DNA of 45,042 nt from Desulfobacterales bacterium (GCA_022361395.1 JAKSAX010000466.1:1-45042), one strand, 5' to 3'. Counted from the first letter of the stretch, positions 1 to 8,449 are shown. Notes: a model not told the origin generated them from the letters alone. Translations and numbers: made by a program.

Positions 1-1
1 A

Positions 2-958
2 GGCCATGTCCAGCGGCACCACATGCTGTTTTACCTGCTCTTTTTCGCCGGATTCATTGCCTGTAATTTTGTGTTTTTCGAACCCCTGATCATGCTCCTT
101 CTGGTGGCCCGTCCCCTGTATGATGCCGCGGCAATTTTCGGTATACCCGAAACAACGGCCCAGCCCATATTCATCTGCCTGGGTATGATCGGTTTTTTTG
201 TGGTTTACTTCAGGTATATTTTCGGATTTTTCATGCGCCATTTTGAACGCCAGGCCGACCTTCACGTGTTTAATTTCCAGGCCAGCCCCTCTGCCCTGAT
301 TTCCACTTTTTACAAGATTGCCTCCATGAGCCGCCAGTCAATTGATAAGCCCAACTGGCACCATTTCAGCATTGGCCAGCGTATCCGCTTTCTTGAGCGC
401 TGCAGGGAAAACCCGGAGCTAATCGGGCGGCACCATACCCGTGTCAAGAAAATGATCGCAGGCTATGCACTGGCAGTGGTCATGCTTTTTTCCCTGGGAT
501 ACAGTCTCAGTTACGGCAGCCTGAGTGAGCCTTTCGGCAGGTATGTTGCCGGAAAGATCCTGATTCAGCAACTGGAGGTGAATCCTGAGAACTCAGACCT
601 TTATGTCTTTGTGGGAGATTATTATTATAATGACAAACTCTACGCCAAAGCCCGGGATGCCTATGAAAACGTGCTTCGGATTGATCCTGAAAATGTCCAT
701 GCCCTGAATAACCTGGCCTGGCTCCTGACCACCTGCCCGGAAGAAGCGTTCAGGGATGTAAAAAGGGGGCTGGATCTGGCGGAGAAGGCATTGGCCATAC
801 AGGAGGAGGACTTTATCCTTGATACCTATGCCGAGGCCCTGTTCATGAACGGCCGCAGGCAGGAGGCTTACGTGGCAGCCAAAAAAGCGCTGGGAATGGC
901 CACGGATAAAAGGGCGTATTACCGGGGGCAGGTGAACCGGTTTAAAAACAGTCTGTAA
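2..958 (+). CDS. M48 family metalloprotease with C-terminal TPR repeats (5' end outside the window)
   Basis: The reading frame is open from base 2, so the start lies upstream. The first residues, GHVQRHHMLFY, match the second half of an M48/Ste24 HExxH zinc site (H-E-x-G-H), and the first His and the Glu fall outside the window. Later, FERQADLHVF resembles the conserved family motif that carries the third zinc ligand (ExxxD). Hydrophobic segments lie near the start, around codons 40-75 and around 150-170, which fits an integral membrane protease. After the last segment come TPR-like helices, including the stretch LYAKARDAYENVLRIDPENV, ending at TAA 956-958. Such proteins are thought to cleave membrane or secreted substrates and to assemble through their TPRs, but the substrate is unknown. 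The internal ATG at 23 is not the true start because it lies after the active site. Confidence 0.85.
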   Translation, partial: GHVQRHHMLFYLLFFAGFIACNFVFFEPLIMLLLVARPLYDAAAIFGIPETTAQPIFICLGMIGFFVVYFRYIFGFFMRHFERQADLHVFNFQASPSALISTFYKIASMSRQSIDKPNWHHFSIGQRIRFLERCRENPELIGRHHTRVKKMIAGYALAVVMLFSLGYSLSYGSLSEPFGRYVAGKILIQQLEVNPENSDLYVFVGDYYYNDKLYAKARDAYENVLRIDPENVHALNNLAWLLTTCPEEAFRDVKRGLDLAEKALAIQEEDFILDTYAEALFMNGRRQEAYVAAKKALGMATDKRAYYRGQVNRFKNSL

Positions 959-1657
959 TCAAATCCCAACAGGCAGGAAGGCCAGCGTATGCACGGCCTC
1001 CTTGATCAACCGGTCCCCCCGGCCCGCAACAACCAGGGCCATGGTGTCCTGAAGGGATATCAGCTTTCCGAACAGGCGTTCAAAACTCAGGTTTTGGACC
1101 GGCCCGTCGCAGATGTTCGTGGCAAAGTAAAGGCTGCCGTCAGGTTTATACCGTGTCTTCAGGCGCCAGACCAGGATCTCAATATTCCTGGCAGAGTTGT
1201 AAAGGTTCTGGGCTTCCAGGAAATCCAGCAGGAACAGATCGCATTTTTCATTGTAAGCGGTGTAGAGCATGGTAAACAGCCCGTAGATCACAGCATACAC
1301 CCGGTCGCCCTCAAAATCCGGCTCAAAACCCAGGAGAATGGCATCTGTGCCAGTTTTTGCGCTCAGTACAGGGTCAGGGGGCAGGGGAGGGCATTGGAAA
1401 ATTCTGGAAATCTGGGAGTCAATGGTGGCACCCGGAGATCTGGCAAGCTCCTCGGAGTTCATCTTGTAAAGCTTGCGGGTCAGGGATTTCAGCAAAATTA
1501 CCGTCTGGTCAATGTGGATATCCGAGACCATGTTGATATCTGACTTGGCCAGGGTCTCAACTTCAAAATCAGATGAGACACACCCGGCCGTCACAGATAT
1601 AAAACAGGTTAAAATAAACCAGATAAAAGCCCTGCTGTTTTTATGAAGCGTTTCCAG
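959..1657 (-). CDS. Putative lipoprotein of unknown function, possible CTG start
   Basis: The only standard in-frame start is GTG at 1594, but this lies just before a lipobox (VTAGC). The 21 codons upstream encode what looks like the missing part of a lipoprotein signal peptide: a basic n-region (HKNSR), then a hydrophobic core (AFIWFILTCFI). The only start-like codon that includes all of this is CTG at 1657, with GAAGAG about 7 bases upstream. The gene would then overlap the end of the upstream scaffold gene by 17 bases. The mature part is about 205 residues with no recognised domain, mostly helical, containing two cysteines (NEKCDLF and TNICDG). It probably belongs to an operon with the IscU/NifU-like gene. 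An opposite-strand ORF at 989-1543 is rejected as a shadow. Moderately sure the gene is real, less sure of the start. Confidence 0.65.
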   Translation of the reverse strand: METLHKNSRAFIWFILTCFISVTAGCVSSDFEVETLAKSDINMVSDIHIDQTVILLKSLTRKLYKMNSEELARSPGATIDSQISRIFQCPPLPPDPVLSAKTGTDAILLGFEPDFEGDRVYAVIYGLFTMLYTAYNEKCDLFLLDFLEAQNLYNSARNIEILVWRLKTRYKPDGSLYFATNICDGPVQNLSFERLFGKLISLQDTMALVVAGRGDRLIKEAVHTLAFLPVGI

Positions 1658-2066
1658 ATTTAAACTCTTCGATCCCCTGGTGCATGGTTTTTACTGCCAG
1701 CTGGATACAATGGTGTTTTTTCTCGGGAATATTTTCCAGAACCTTGAATACGTCGCCGTCATTAATGGCAAGGGCCTCATCCAGGGTTTTCCCCTTGGCC
1801 AGGTCCACTGCTGCCATGGCTGCTGAAATGGCTCCTGCGCACCCTGTTATCTCATAGCGGATATCTTCAATTTTCTTTTCATCATCCAGCTTGAGATAGA
1901 TCTTCATAATATCTCCGCAGGATCCGACTTTCTCGGAAATCTGATCTGCGTTTTCAATATGACCCATATATTTTTTTTCAAGGTAATAATCAATGGCCGG
2001 ATCGGCATAACCGGCTTCTGACAGCATTTTACGTTCAGCACCTGATGTTGTAATTTCAGTAACCAC
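1641..2066 (-). CDS. IscU/NifU N-domain-like iron-sulfur cluster scaffold protein
   Basis: This 141-residue protein carries the three conserved cysteines of the IscU/NifU N-terminal fold: VGSCGDIM (about residue 50), ITGCAGA (about 76) and KKHHCIQLAVK (about 118). In this family they hold a nascent Fe-S cluster built with sulfur from a cysteine desulfurase, which is then passed to apo-proteins. The Asp after the first Cys (CGD), which helps release the cluster in IscU, is present. The length fits a single-domain scaffold with a short N-terminal extension. No iscS-like desulfurase is adjacent; the downstream gene is a lipoprotein. It may therefore be one of the divergent NifU-like proteins common in anaerobes rather than the housekeeping scaffold. 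A promoter candidate lies upstream at 2164-2191. Confidence 0.85.
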   Translation of the reverse strand: MVTEITTSGAERKMLSEAGYADPAIDYYLEKKYMGHIENADQISEKVGSCGDIMKIYLKLDDEKKIEDIRYEITGCAGAISAAMAAVDLAKGKTLDEALAINDGDVFKVLENIPEKKHHCIQLAVKTMHQGIEEFKSGNAS

Positions 2067-2163
2067 TTAAGTTTTCCTCATTTTACGCCCTAAACAAAAA
2101 CAAATATTTTACCGGGCTATGGAATAAAATACTTATTTATTTTCTATGTATAATAACCCTCCT

Positions 2164-2191
2164 ACAATAATGAATTTGCCTTTGATGTCAA
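2164..2191 (-). promoter_or_regulatory. Candidate sigma-70 promoter for the IscU/NifU-like gene
   Basis: On the minus strand a perfect TTGACA (2186-2191) is followed, after 16 bases, by TATTGT (2164-2169, 4 of 6 consensus matches). It lies about 100 bases upstream of the ATG at 2066 in an AT-rich intergenic stretch. Pattern match only. Confidence 0.4.
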
Positions 2192-2242
2192 GAAAAATGA
2201 AATGACGGGGAAAAGATGGCCTGAAATGCACGTAAAATTCCC

Positions 2243-2273
2243 TTGACAGGGATTCCATGATTTGTGCATAGAT
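2243..2273 (+). promoter_or_regulatory. Candidate sigma-70 promoter for the small gene at 2324
   Basis: TTGACA at 2243-2248 is followed, after 18-19 bases, by CATAGAT (2267-2273), preceded by TGTG as in an extended -10. Transcription would begin about 40 bases before the ATG at 2324. The -10 match is weak, so this is tentative. Confidence 0.4.
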
Positions 2274-2323
2274 TAAGGGAGCGCGTAAGAATCAGTTCAC
2301 ACTAGTTCAGGACGGGACACATC

Positions 2324-2599
2324 ATGGGAACCGGAAAACCTAAGTCCTTTAATGTCAGGGAAAGAATAGTCAGGCTTAAACTTATTGACGGCACCCTTGT
2401 CAACGGCCAGGTAAACGTTGCCCATGAGCCGGGATATGATCGCCTGTCAGATCTTGTCCGCGAAACTGAAGACAGTTTTCTGGTTTTGTTCAATGTCACC
2501 CTTTACGGCCGGGAAAACGAAAATCCGGTGAAACATAAAACATTGTTTGTCAATAAGACTCATATTCTCTGGATCGAACCTGATGAAGAGCAGAAATAG
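2324..2599 (+). CDS. Small conserved-looking protein of unknown function (91 aa)
   Basis: A 91-residue ORF with no signal peptide or membrane segment. The sequence alternates charged and hydrophobic residues in a way that suggests a small beta-barrel: RIVRLKLIDGTLVNGQVNV, then YDRLSDLVRETEDSFLVLFN, and near the end KTLFVNKTHILWIEP. The 'L-x-D-G-x-x-x-x-G-x-[IV]' pattern followed by a final strand is reminiscent of Sm-like or DUF6812-type short proteins, but I cannot assign it firmly. It sits between the scaffold gene (divergent) and khpA (same strand, about 125 bases downstream). An overlapping minus ORF at 2302-2499 is a shadow. The function is unknown; RNA binding would be only a guess. Confidence 0.65.
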   Translation: MGTGKPKSFNVRERIVRLKLIDGTLVNGQVNVAHEPGYDRLSDLVRETEDSFLVLFNVTLYGRENENPVKHKTLFVNKTHILWIEPDEEQK

Positions 2600-2723
2600 T
2601 ACTTGTGATTATAGTCGGTTATGATATGCTAACAGCATACATCCAATTAGTCAGCCTTTAACCGTTAACAGCTGTAGCTTATATACCATATTCATTATCA
2701 CCTTGGCTAAAGGAGATCACGTT

Positions 2724-2954
2724 ATGAAAGAGTTGATTAAGTTTATCGCACAAGCACTGGTTGATGACCCTGAACAGGTCGATGTCCAAGAAATCAAAGC
2801 ACAGCAGACCCTTGTGCTGGAGTTGCGGGTGTCCAAAGAAGATCTCGGAAAAGTGATCGGAAAAAAGGGAAGAACCGCCCAGGCCATGAGGACCATTCTG
2901 TCCTGCGCTTCAGCCAAAGAGCAGAAACGGGTTATTCTGGAGATCGTAGAGTAG
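2724..2954 (+). CDS. khpA: KhpA, KH-domain RNA-binding protein
   Basis: This 76-residue protein is almost entirely one KH domain. It has the KH loop GKKG in VIGKKGRTAQAMRTIL (about residues 42-57) and the family's usual start, MKELIKFIAQALVDDPEQV. KhpA (YlqC/DUF-type KH protein) is a small RNA-binding protein that, in Gram-positive bacteria, pairs with the Jag protein KhpB; its role in Desulfobacterota is less defined. The start is ATG 2724, because AAAGGAG lies 8 bases upstream; the longer frame from 2703 starts before this ribosome binding site. In many genomes khpA lies between rpsP and rimM, but here it stands alone, with a hairpin terminator after it. Confidence 0.9.
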   Translation: MKELIKFIAQALVDDPEQVDVQEIKAQQTLVLELRVSKEDLGKVIGKKGRTAQAMRTILSCASAKEQKRVILEIVE

Positions 2955-3037
2955 CAGGATTCTGAGTAAATCTGTAAAACAGTCACAACCATGCATGAGT
3001 TATTTACCAAAGACACGTGCATTGGAGTTTGGAATAC

Positions 3038-3063
3038 AGGCCGGTGCACACCGGCCTCTTTAA
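3038..3063 (+). terminator. Probable rho-independent terminator of khpA
   Basis: AGGCCGGTG / CACCGGCCT form a perfect inverted repeat (3038-3057), followed by CTTTAA. It is GC-rich and lies about 85 bases after the khpA stop. The T-tract is short. Confidence 0.55.
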
Positions 3064-3193
3064 TTCGCCCGGCTGCCCTGTTATGGCCGGTTTTCCTTCC
3101 GGGAACGGCTTTCCGTCTTCTTTAAAGGCTTTCGTCCGGATATAAATTTCCTGCCACCGGTACGGCCCGGGGCATTTTTTTATGAATGGTGAA

Positions 3194-3237
3194 AAAACGG
3201 GGTGTTTTTCCGCGGATGGGGAAAAACACCCCGTTTT
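3194..3237. terminator. Strong 18-bp perfect hairpin upstream of the signalling operon
   Basis: The arms at 3194-3211 and 3220-3237 are perfectly complementary over 18 bases around an 8-base loop (GCGGATGG). On the minus strand the stem runs into TTTTTT, and on the plus strand it ends in TTTT. It could act as a bidirectional terminator that insulates the sigma-54 promoter at 3332. The rest of 2955-3331 shows no gene; the minus-strand ORF at 3122-3361 has no recognisable protein features. Confidence 0.55.
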
Positions 3238-3331
3238 CCCATGGACGAGCCCTTAATCCCTCCTTGTTTGCTGCAGTATAATGTCTTGAAATAAATAACG
3301 AATCTCGTTTTATCCTCATCTTTTCAGTCAT

Positions 3332-3347
3332 TGGTACACTCCTTGCC
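3332..3347 (+). promoter_or_regulatory. Sigma-54 (-24/-12) promoter of the signalling operon
   Basis: TGGTACACTCCTTGCC matches the sigma-54 consensus TGGCACG-N4-TTGCW, with the invariant GG and GC exactly 10 bases apart. Transcription would start near 3359, 33-39 bases before the kinase start. This rules out the longest-frame start at 3356. The operon ends with an NtrC-type sigma-54 activator, so autoregulation is likely. I did not find an obvious upstream activator palindrome. Confidence 0.7.
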
Positions 3348-3397
3348 AATATCCCATGCAAATCAAAATTTGTTTGAACCCGACCAGAGGCATGGAT

Positions 3398-5137
3398 ATG
3401 AAGCAGCCCGGTATTTATGACAACCCGTACTATAAATCGTTAACCCGGAATATGATTCCAACGGTGGTCATTGTTTCCTTTACCCCGATGATCCTGGTCT
3501 CCCTGGTGATTCTTTATCATTTTCAGGTCTCCTACACCGAAAAGGTTAAGGCTCATCTCAAAGAGCTGGTGTTAAAGCACAAACAGGATATTGACACCTT
3601 CCTGGCCGAAGAGACCAGTGATCTTTCCGTGCTTTCCAAAAACTTCGACATTGAGCAGCTTCGGAATCAGGCCTTTCTTGAAAAAGAGCTCTTTGTCCTC
3701 CAGAGCGAGCACCGGGGGGCCTTTGTAGATATCGGCCTTATCAATAACCGGGGCAGGCAGGTTGCCTATGCAGGGCCCTTTAAACTGGGCAGGGCCGATT
3801 ACTCCGATTCCGACTGGTTCAACCAGGCCATCAACCGGGATGTCTTTGTTTCCGATGTGTTTTTAGGCCTGCGGGGGCTGCCCCATTTTATTATTTCCGT
3901 AAAAAAAGAGGTCAACGGCCAGCCCTGGATTCTAAGGGCCACCATTGATTTTGTCTCCTTTAACAACCTTGTGGAGAATATCCGCATCGGGGAAACCGGG
4001 TTTGCACTGATTATCAACCGGAAAAACGAATTCCAGACAAATCCCCGGTTCAACCTCACCTTTGGCAAAGTCCTGTATGACCGCTTCCTGGATGAAACCA
4101 CCCGGGATAAGGACGGGGTGCAGATCCTTGAACATAAAGACGGGACCGGAGACGGGTATATCTACGTCTCTTCTTTTCTCAAAAACGGGGAGTGGCTCCT
4201 GGTTTACCGTCAGAATACATCGGATGCATTTTCCATTATCCGGCGGGCCCAGAACCTGGCCATGCTGATTTTTGTCATCGGGGGGCTGGGTATAATTACC
4301 ATGGCCGTCTTTTTTTCCAGGCGGATGGTGGGCTTCATTGCCAGGGCGGACAGGGAAAAGGAAATGATGAACCACCAGATGATAGAGACCGGGAAGCTTG
4401 CCTCCATAGGCGAACTGGCCTCGGGTGTGGCACATGAAATCAATAATCCCGTGGCCATCATGATGGAGGAAGCCGGATGGCTCCAGGACCTGTTGGAAGA
4501 TAACGGACTGCAGGGTCTGTCCGCCGGGGAAAATCTTGAGGAGTTCAACCGTGCCCTGAACCAGATCCGCACCCAGGGGGGACGGTGCAAGGAGATCACC
4601 CATAAGCTTCTCTCATTTGCCCGGAAAACCGAAAGCGGCAGCCAGAAAGTGGATATCGGGGAACTGGTCAGGGAGATCCTGGACCTGACCCGGCAGCGGA
4701 CCAAGTACAGCCACGTGGATATTGAAACGGCCATAGCCGACTCTATCCCCTGTATCCGGGCCTCACGCACGGAACTCCAGCAGATTCTACTGAACCTTGT
4801 CAACAATGCCATTGATGCCATGGAAAACACCGGCGGCACAGTGACCGTTGAATGCTGCTTTGTTTCGGACCACATACATATCATTGTTTCAGACACAGGC
4901 CCGGGAATCCCCGAATCCAACCTGCCCAGAATTTTTGATCCCTTTTTTACCACCAAGCCCGTGGGCAAGGGAACAGGGCTGGGGCTCTCCATCTGTTACG
5001 GCATCATCCGGAAGATGGGCGGGGACATCAACGTTCAAAGCACCTTAAACCGGGGAACCGCCTTTGATGTGCGGCTGCCCGTACAGATCGCAACAACACC
5101 GGTGCCGGTCCAGTGTGCCGGCCCGTTTAACGTATAA
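3398..5137 (+). CDS. Membrane sensor histidine kinase with extracytoplasmic Cache-type domain
   Basis: This 579-residue kinase has a transmembrane helix near residues 15-38, an extracytoplasmic region of about 240 residues with a double-Cache-like pattern ([20 protein letters not shown], then DWFNQAI), and a second helix near 285-308. There is no clear HAMP. The H-box is [11 protein letters not shown] with the phosphorylated His at about 346. The ATPase part has the N-box [11 protein letters not shown]1 DTGPGIPE and G2 [12 protein letters not shown]. It should autophosphorylate in response to a periplasmic ligand and pass phosphate to the receivers encoded directly downstream. I chose ATG 3398 because AGAGG lies 7 bases upstream and the sigma-54 transcription start falls just before it; ATG 3392 is the alternative. 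The ligand is unknown, but the link to a TauE/SafE exporter suggests a sulfur oxyanion or organic sulfonate (inference). Confidence 0.85.
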   Translation: MKQPGIYDNPYYKSLTRNMIPTVVIVSFTPMILVSLVILYHFQVSYTEKVKAHLKELVLKHKQDIDTFLAEETSDLSVLSKNFDIEQLRNQAFLEKELFVLQSEHRGAFVDIGLINNRGRQVAYAGPFKLGRADYSDSDWFNQAINRDVFVSDVFLGLRGLPHFIISVKKEVNGQPWILRATIDFVSFNNLVENIRIGETGFALIINRKNEFQTNPRFNLTFGKVLYDRFLDETTRDKDGVQILEHKDGTGDGYIYVSSFLKNGEWLLVYRQNTSDAFSIIRRAQNLAMLIFVIGGLGIITMAVFFSRRMVGFIARADREKEMMNHQMIETGKLASIGELASGVAHEINNPVAIMMEEAGWLQDLLEDNGLQGLSAGENLEEFNRALNQIRTQGGRCKEITHKLLSFARKTESGSQKVDIGELVREILDLTRQRTKYSHVDIETAIADSIPCIRASRTELQQILLNLVNNAIDAMENTGGTVTVECCFVSDHIHIIVSDTGPGIPESNLPRIFDPFFTTKPVGKGTGLGLSICYGIIRKMGGDINVQSTLNRGTAFDVRLPVQIATTPVPVQCAGPFNV

Positions 5138-5164
5138 GAACCCCTAAGAAAAAGGAAAACACTC

Positions 5165-5596
5165 ATGATAGATGCAAATGTACTATTGGTGGACGATGAG
5201 CAGGATTTTGTCAGCACCATGGTGAAACGTCTGAAAAAGAGGAAGCTCACCATTGATACCGCATTCAGCGGGCAAGAGGCTCTGGATCGCCTGGCAGCCG
5301 ATTCAGACATTGAGGTGGTGGTTCTGGATATCAAGATGCCGGGAATGGACGGGGAGCAGACCCTGCGGCAGATCAAGACACATCATCCCCTTGTGGAGGT
5401 CATCATGCTCACCGGCCATGCCACTGTGGAGTCCGGGATTGAAGGGATGAAGCTGGGGGCGTTTGACTACCTGACCAAACCCTGCGAACTGGATGTCCTC
5501 CTTGCCAAGGTGGATGAAGCCGCCATGAAAAAACGGCGGCATGAAGAGAAAATCGTTGAAGCCCGTATCAAGGAAATCACCCTTCGCCGGGCCTGA
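5165..5596 (+). CDS. Stand-alone response regulator receiver 1
   Basis: A single CheY-like receiver domain of 143 residues. The acidic pair is at D10-D11 (VDDEQ), the phospho-acceptor is D55 in VVLDIKMPG, the conserved Thr lies in MLTGHA and the Lys in LTKPC. After the receiver comes a short, charged, helical tail (KKRRHEEKIVEARIKEITLRRA) with no DNA-binding or enzymatic output domain. It begins 27 bases after the kinase stop with AAAGGAAA upstream, and its stop overlaps the next receiver's start (TGATG). It is probably phosphorylated by the upstream Cache kinase and acts by protein contact or as a phosphate relay. The charged tail may be the contact surface (inference). Confidence 0.85.
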   Translation: MIDANVLLVDDEQDFVSTMVKRLKKRKLTIDTAFSGQEALDRLAADSDIEVVVLDIKMPGMDGEQTLRQIKTHHPLVEVIMLTGHATVESGIEGMKLGAFDYLTKPCELDVLLAKVDEAAMKKRRHEEKIVEARIKEITLRRA

Positions 5597-6006
5597 TGGG
5601 AACCTGTCTTATGTGCATTAAAACAAAACCCCTTGACCTGCTTGTGGTTGACGATGAGCAGGGGTTTGTCCGCGTTCTTTCCAAGCGGATGGAGCGGCGG
5701 GGAATACGGGTGGCTGGATCCCACACCGGTTCCCGGGCCATTCAATTATTGCGGCACCAGGATTTTGATGCGGCTGTGGTGGATCTGAAAATGGAGGATA
5801 TGAACGGCATTGAAGTTCTGAAAATCTTTAAGAAGATGGTTCCGGAACTGCCCGTGATCATGCTCACCGGCCACGGCTGCGAAGCCGCTGCAAAGGAAGG
5901 CATGGCCTCAGGGGCGGCAGAGTATCTGACCAAGCCCTGCAGCCTTGATGAGTTGATTGATGTCATCCGCAGGGCGGCAGGCCCGGACGGAGAGGAGGCT
6001 GTATGA
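5596..6006 (+). CDS. Stand-alone response regulator receiver 2
   Basis: A second single-domain receiver of 136 residues. The acidic pocket is at D19-D20-E21, the phospho-acceptor is D63 in VVDLKMEDMNG, with Thr in MLTGHG and Lys in LTKPCS. A short N-terminal extension (MGTCLMCIKTK) carries two cysteines before the receiver fold. This is unusual and could be a small redox or metal feature, or simply a start chosen too early. It shares four-base junctions with its neighbours (TGATG before, ATGA after), so the three receivers are translationally coupled. No output domain is present. Confidence 0.85.
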   Translation: MGTCLMCIKTKPLDLLVVDDEQGFVRVLSKRMERRGIRVAGSHTGSRAIQLLRHQDFDAAVVDLKMEDMNGIEVLKIFKKMVPELPVIMLTGHGCEAAAKEGMASGAAEYLTKPCSLDELIDVIRRAAGPDGEEAV

Positions 6007-6407
6007 TCCCCTGCCGGGCAAAGGTCCTGTTCGTGGACGATGAAACCCCATTTCTGGATACCCTGGTCAAGCGGATGAGAATCCGGGGCCTGGATGTACA
6101 CGGTGTGGATTGCGGTGATTCAGCCCTGGCCTATCTGGGGGCCTGCCACGTGGATGTGGTGGTGCTGGATGTCCGCATGCCCGGGGCAGGGGGGCTGGAG
6201 GTGTTGAAACAGATCCGGCGCCACTGGCCGGATGTCGAAACCATCCTTCTCACCGGCCATGCATGCATGGCATCTGCCATGGATTCCATGCACCTTGGCG
6301 CCTTTGACTACCTGATGAAACCGGTGGCCCTGGAGGATTTGATATTCAGGATCGAGGATGCATACGAAAAAATAATGCTGAGGGAATCGGCCCATGGCGA
6401 AAAATAA
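6003..6407 (+). CDS. Stand-alone response regulator receiver 3
   Basis: A third single-domain receiver of 134 residues. The acidic pair is D12-D13, the phospho-acceptor is D56 in VVLDVRMPGAGG, with Thr in LLTGHA and Lys in LMKPV. The start overlaps the previous stop (ATGA at 6003). The three receivers in this operon differ clearly in sequence, so they are an old tandem family rather than a recent duplication. None carries an output domain. They could compete for phosphate from the two kinases in the operon or form a relay to the NtrC-type regulator at 12547. Confidence 0.85.
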   Translation: MIPCRAKVLFVDDETPFLDTLVKRMRIRGLDVHGVDCGDSALAYLGACHVDVVVLDVRMPGAGGLEVLKQIRRHWPDVETILLTGHACMASAMDSMHLGAFDYLMKPVALEDLIFRIEDAYEKIMLRESAHGEK

Positions 6408-6463
6408 AATTAAGCCGCTGTATACGGCTGATAATCACGCACAAAAATAAACGAGGAAACAAC

Positions 6464-7750
6464 ATGAATTTTTTTAAACAATGGGGCAGATTTATGATGA
6501 TGGGCGCAAGGGCCCATGCAAAGTGGGAACTGGAAACCTCCACACGGATTCTAAACAGCAGAAAGCGCATGATGCTTCTGGGCTTTCTGCTCATACCCGT
6601 CATATTGGGCGGAGTGGTCTGGGCCGATCAGATCGGTGCCTCTGGCCTGCCTGAACTTCTGGGCGGGAAAAAGGCCTACAGCCCGGCTTTTTACTCCATG
6701 GGGATATTTATTATCTCCATTTTGATCGGCGTGGGTGCCGGCCTGATTACCGGCTGTATCGGTGCCGGCGGCGGATTTATTATTGCACCCGCCCTCATGA
6801 GTGCCGGGATTAAAGGGATACTGGCCGTGGGTACAGACCTGTTCCATATCTTTGCCAAGGCCATCATGGGCAGCGTGATCCACCGGAAAATGGGGAATGT
6901 GAATATCCCGCTGGCCTTTGTCTTTCTCATCGGTGCCATTATCGGGGCCACTGCAGGGGGCCTCATCAACCGGATCCTCTATGAGATCAACCCGGTGCTC
7001 AGTGATGCCTTTATCACCACCATTTATTCGGGCATGCTCGGATTCCTGGGCTTCTACGCCCTGATCGACTACCTGAAGGCCAGGAAATCCGGTGCGGCAG
7101 ATGCCGGCGCCCATGGCGGGGACGAAGGGGCGGAACTCGGCAACCTGCCAAAAAAACTTCAGGGCGTCAAGGTTCCCCCCATGGTGACGTTCGACCATGA
7201 CCTTACCCCCGGCGGCCGGAGCATCTCCTGGGTATTTCTCGTACTCAGCGGCGCCCTTGTGGGGCTTGCCGCAGGCATCATGGGTGTGGGCGGCGGTTTT
7301 CTGACCTTTCCCATCTTTGTGTACATGCTGGGTGTCTCCTCCATGACCACCGTGGGAACCGATATCTTTCAGATCGTTTTCACAGCAGGCTATGCCGGCA
7401 TCAGCCAGTACGCGGTTTACGGGTTTATATTCTACACCCTGGCCATGGGCATGCTTTTAGGCTCCCTTCTGGGGGTACAGATCGGTGCCATGGTCACCAA
7501 GGTCGTAAAAGGGGTGACCATACGCGGTTTCTATGCCATGGCCGTTCTTGCGGGATTTGTTAACCGGATCTTTGCACTGCCCGGCAAGCTCGGGGAAATG
7601 GAGGTGATTTCAATTTCAAAGCAGACAGGTGATATACTGAACACCATGGGGATCTGGGCATTTTTCATTGTGATCGGCTGTTTCAGTGTATGGGTGATCG
7701 GCACCTTTCTGCTGAACATCGGCAAACTCAAGGGCAAGGAGGCAAACTAA
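6464..7750 (+). CDS. TauE/SafE family (TSUP) sulfite/sulfonate-type exporter
   Basis: A 428-residue polytopic membrane protein with the two repeated halves of the TauE/SafE (DUF81/TSUP) family. Each half has a Gly-rich motif: GAGGGFIIAPALMSAG near residue 105 and GVGGGFLTFPIFVYMLG near 275. About eight transmembrane helices are visible. Between the halves lies a soluble stretch (about residues 205-240), and there is a roughly 45-residue cytoplasmic-looking N-terminal lead before the first helix. Family members move sulfite, sulfoacetate or other organic anions. In sulfate reducers, paralogues are usually found beside sensor genes. The stop overlaps the next start (TAATG), so the two are coupled. 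The substrate is inferred, not shown. Confidence 0.85.
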   Translation: MNFFKQWGRFMMMGARAHAKWELETSTRILNSRKRMMLLGFLLIPVILGGVVWADQIGASGLPELLGGKKAYSPAFYSMGIFIISILIGVGAGLITGCIGAGGGFIIAPALMSAGIKGILAVGTDLFHIFAKAIMGSVIHRKMGNVNIPLAFVFLIGAIIGATAGGLINRILYEINPVLSDAFITTIYSGMLGFLGFYALIDYLKARKSGAADAGAHGGDEGAELGNLPKKLQGVKVPPMVTFDHDLTPGGRSISWVFLVLSGALVGLAAGIMGVGGGFLTFPIFVYMLGVSSMTTVGTDIFQIVFTAGYAGISQYAVYGFIFYTLAMGMLLGSLLGVQIGAMVTKVVKGVTIRGFYAMAVLAGFVNRIFALPGKLGEMEVISISKQTGDILNTMGIWAFFIVIGCFSVWVIGTFLLNIGKLKGKEAN

Positions 7751-8436
7751 TGATTACAGACAAAAGATTATTTTTTACGGGTGCAGGCCTTCTGGTTTCA
7801 TTCACCCTGGTCTTTATCCTGATTTTTTCACCTGTATTCAACGGGCAGAACGGGCTTGAATACCTGGATGACCTTTATAATTCCATCTCAAAGGGGTCTG
7901 CCTATTATGTACCGAAATTAAAGGAAGATGCGGCAAAGGTCCGGGGTAAGGCCGTCTCCCTGAATCTGACCCTGGAGAACCCTGTCCTGGCCGGGCAGGT
8001 CGAGGCAATGTTTGTTAAATCCGGTGCGGCTGTGACCCGTTCGGAGAGCGATCTTATTGTCAAAGGGGACCTTGGCGCCATTCTTGACAATTGCCTGGCC
8101 GATACCGATGCCATGTACCGCAACCAGGGGCAGTCGGTGGCGGAAAAATACGGGATCCATGAAAAACGGGTGCTTTACAATTGGTGGACTGCGGCCAAAC
8201 TCATGGACAAGGATTTAAAACGGCAGAAATTGTTCCAGGAGGCCAAGCTGGTCACCACGGTGAAGAAAAAGGGGCTGGAAACCTCTTATAATTATTACAC
8301 CATAGAACCCCGGAAAATTTCAGACAAATGGGGAATTGTGATGTTCTCCCTTATTTTCTATGTGATCTATACCCTGTGGTACGGGTTTGCTATCATGTAT
8401 CTGTTTGAAGGCTGGGGGCTCCAGCTTGAGCATTAA
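7750..8436 (+). CDS. Membrane-anchored protein of unknown function coupled to the TauE/SafE transporter
   Basis: This 228-residue protein has one transmembrane helix near each end (residues about 8-28 and 195-220) and about 165 residues between them that are probably periplasmic. The start is ATG 7750, which overlaps the transporter stop (TAATG); the longer frame from 7690 runs inside the transporter gene and is not used. The soluble part starts with a helical segment (DDLYNSISKGSAYYVPKLKE) and a compact alpha/beta stretch (VSLNLTLENPVLAGQVEAMF), with no cysteines or enzyme motif that I recognise. Tight coupling suggests it is an accessory subunit or sensor of the exporter. Confidence 0.75.
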   Translation: MITDKRLFFTGAGLLVSFTLVFILIFSPVFNGQNGLEYLDDLYNSISKGSAYYVPKLKEDAAKVRGKAVSLNLTLENPVLAGQVEAMFVKSGAAVTRSESDLIVKGDLGAILDNCLADTDAMYRNQGQSVAEKYGIHEKRVLYNWWTAAKLMDKDLKRQKLFQEAKLVTTVKKKGLETSYNYYTIEPRKISDKWGIVMFSLIFYVIYTLWYGFAIMYLFEGWGLQLEH

Positions 8437-8449
8437 TCCTGTGTAGATA

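Noticed and set aside
989..1543. Plus-strand ORF of 184 residues
   Set aside because: It lies opposite the lipoprotein gene and has no signal, domain or ribosome binding site; the minus-strand product has a lipobox and normal composition.
3122..3361. Minus-strand ORF upstream of the signalling operon
   Set aside because: It covers an 18-bp perfect hairpin and the sigma-54 promoter and has no protein-like composition.
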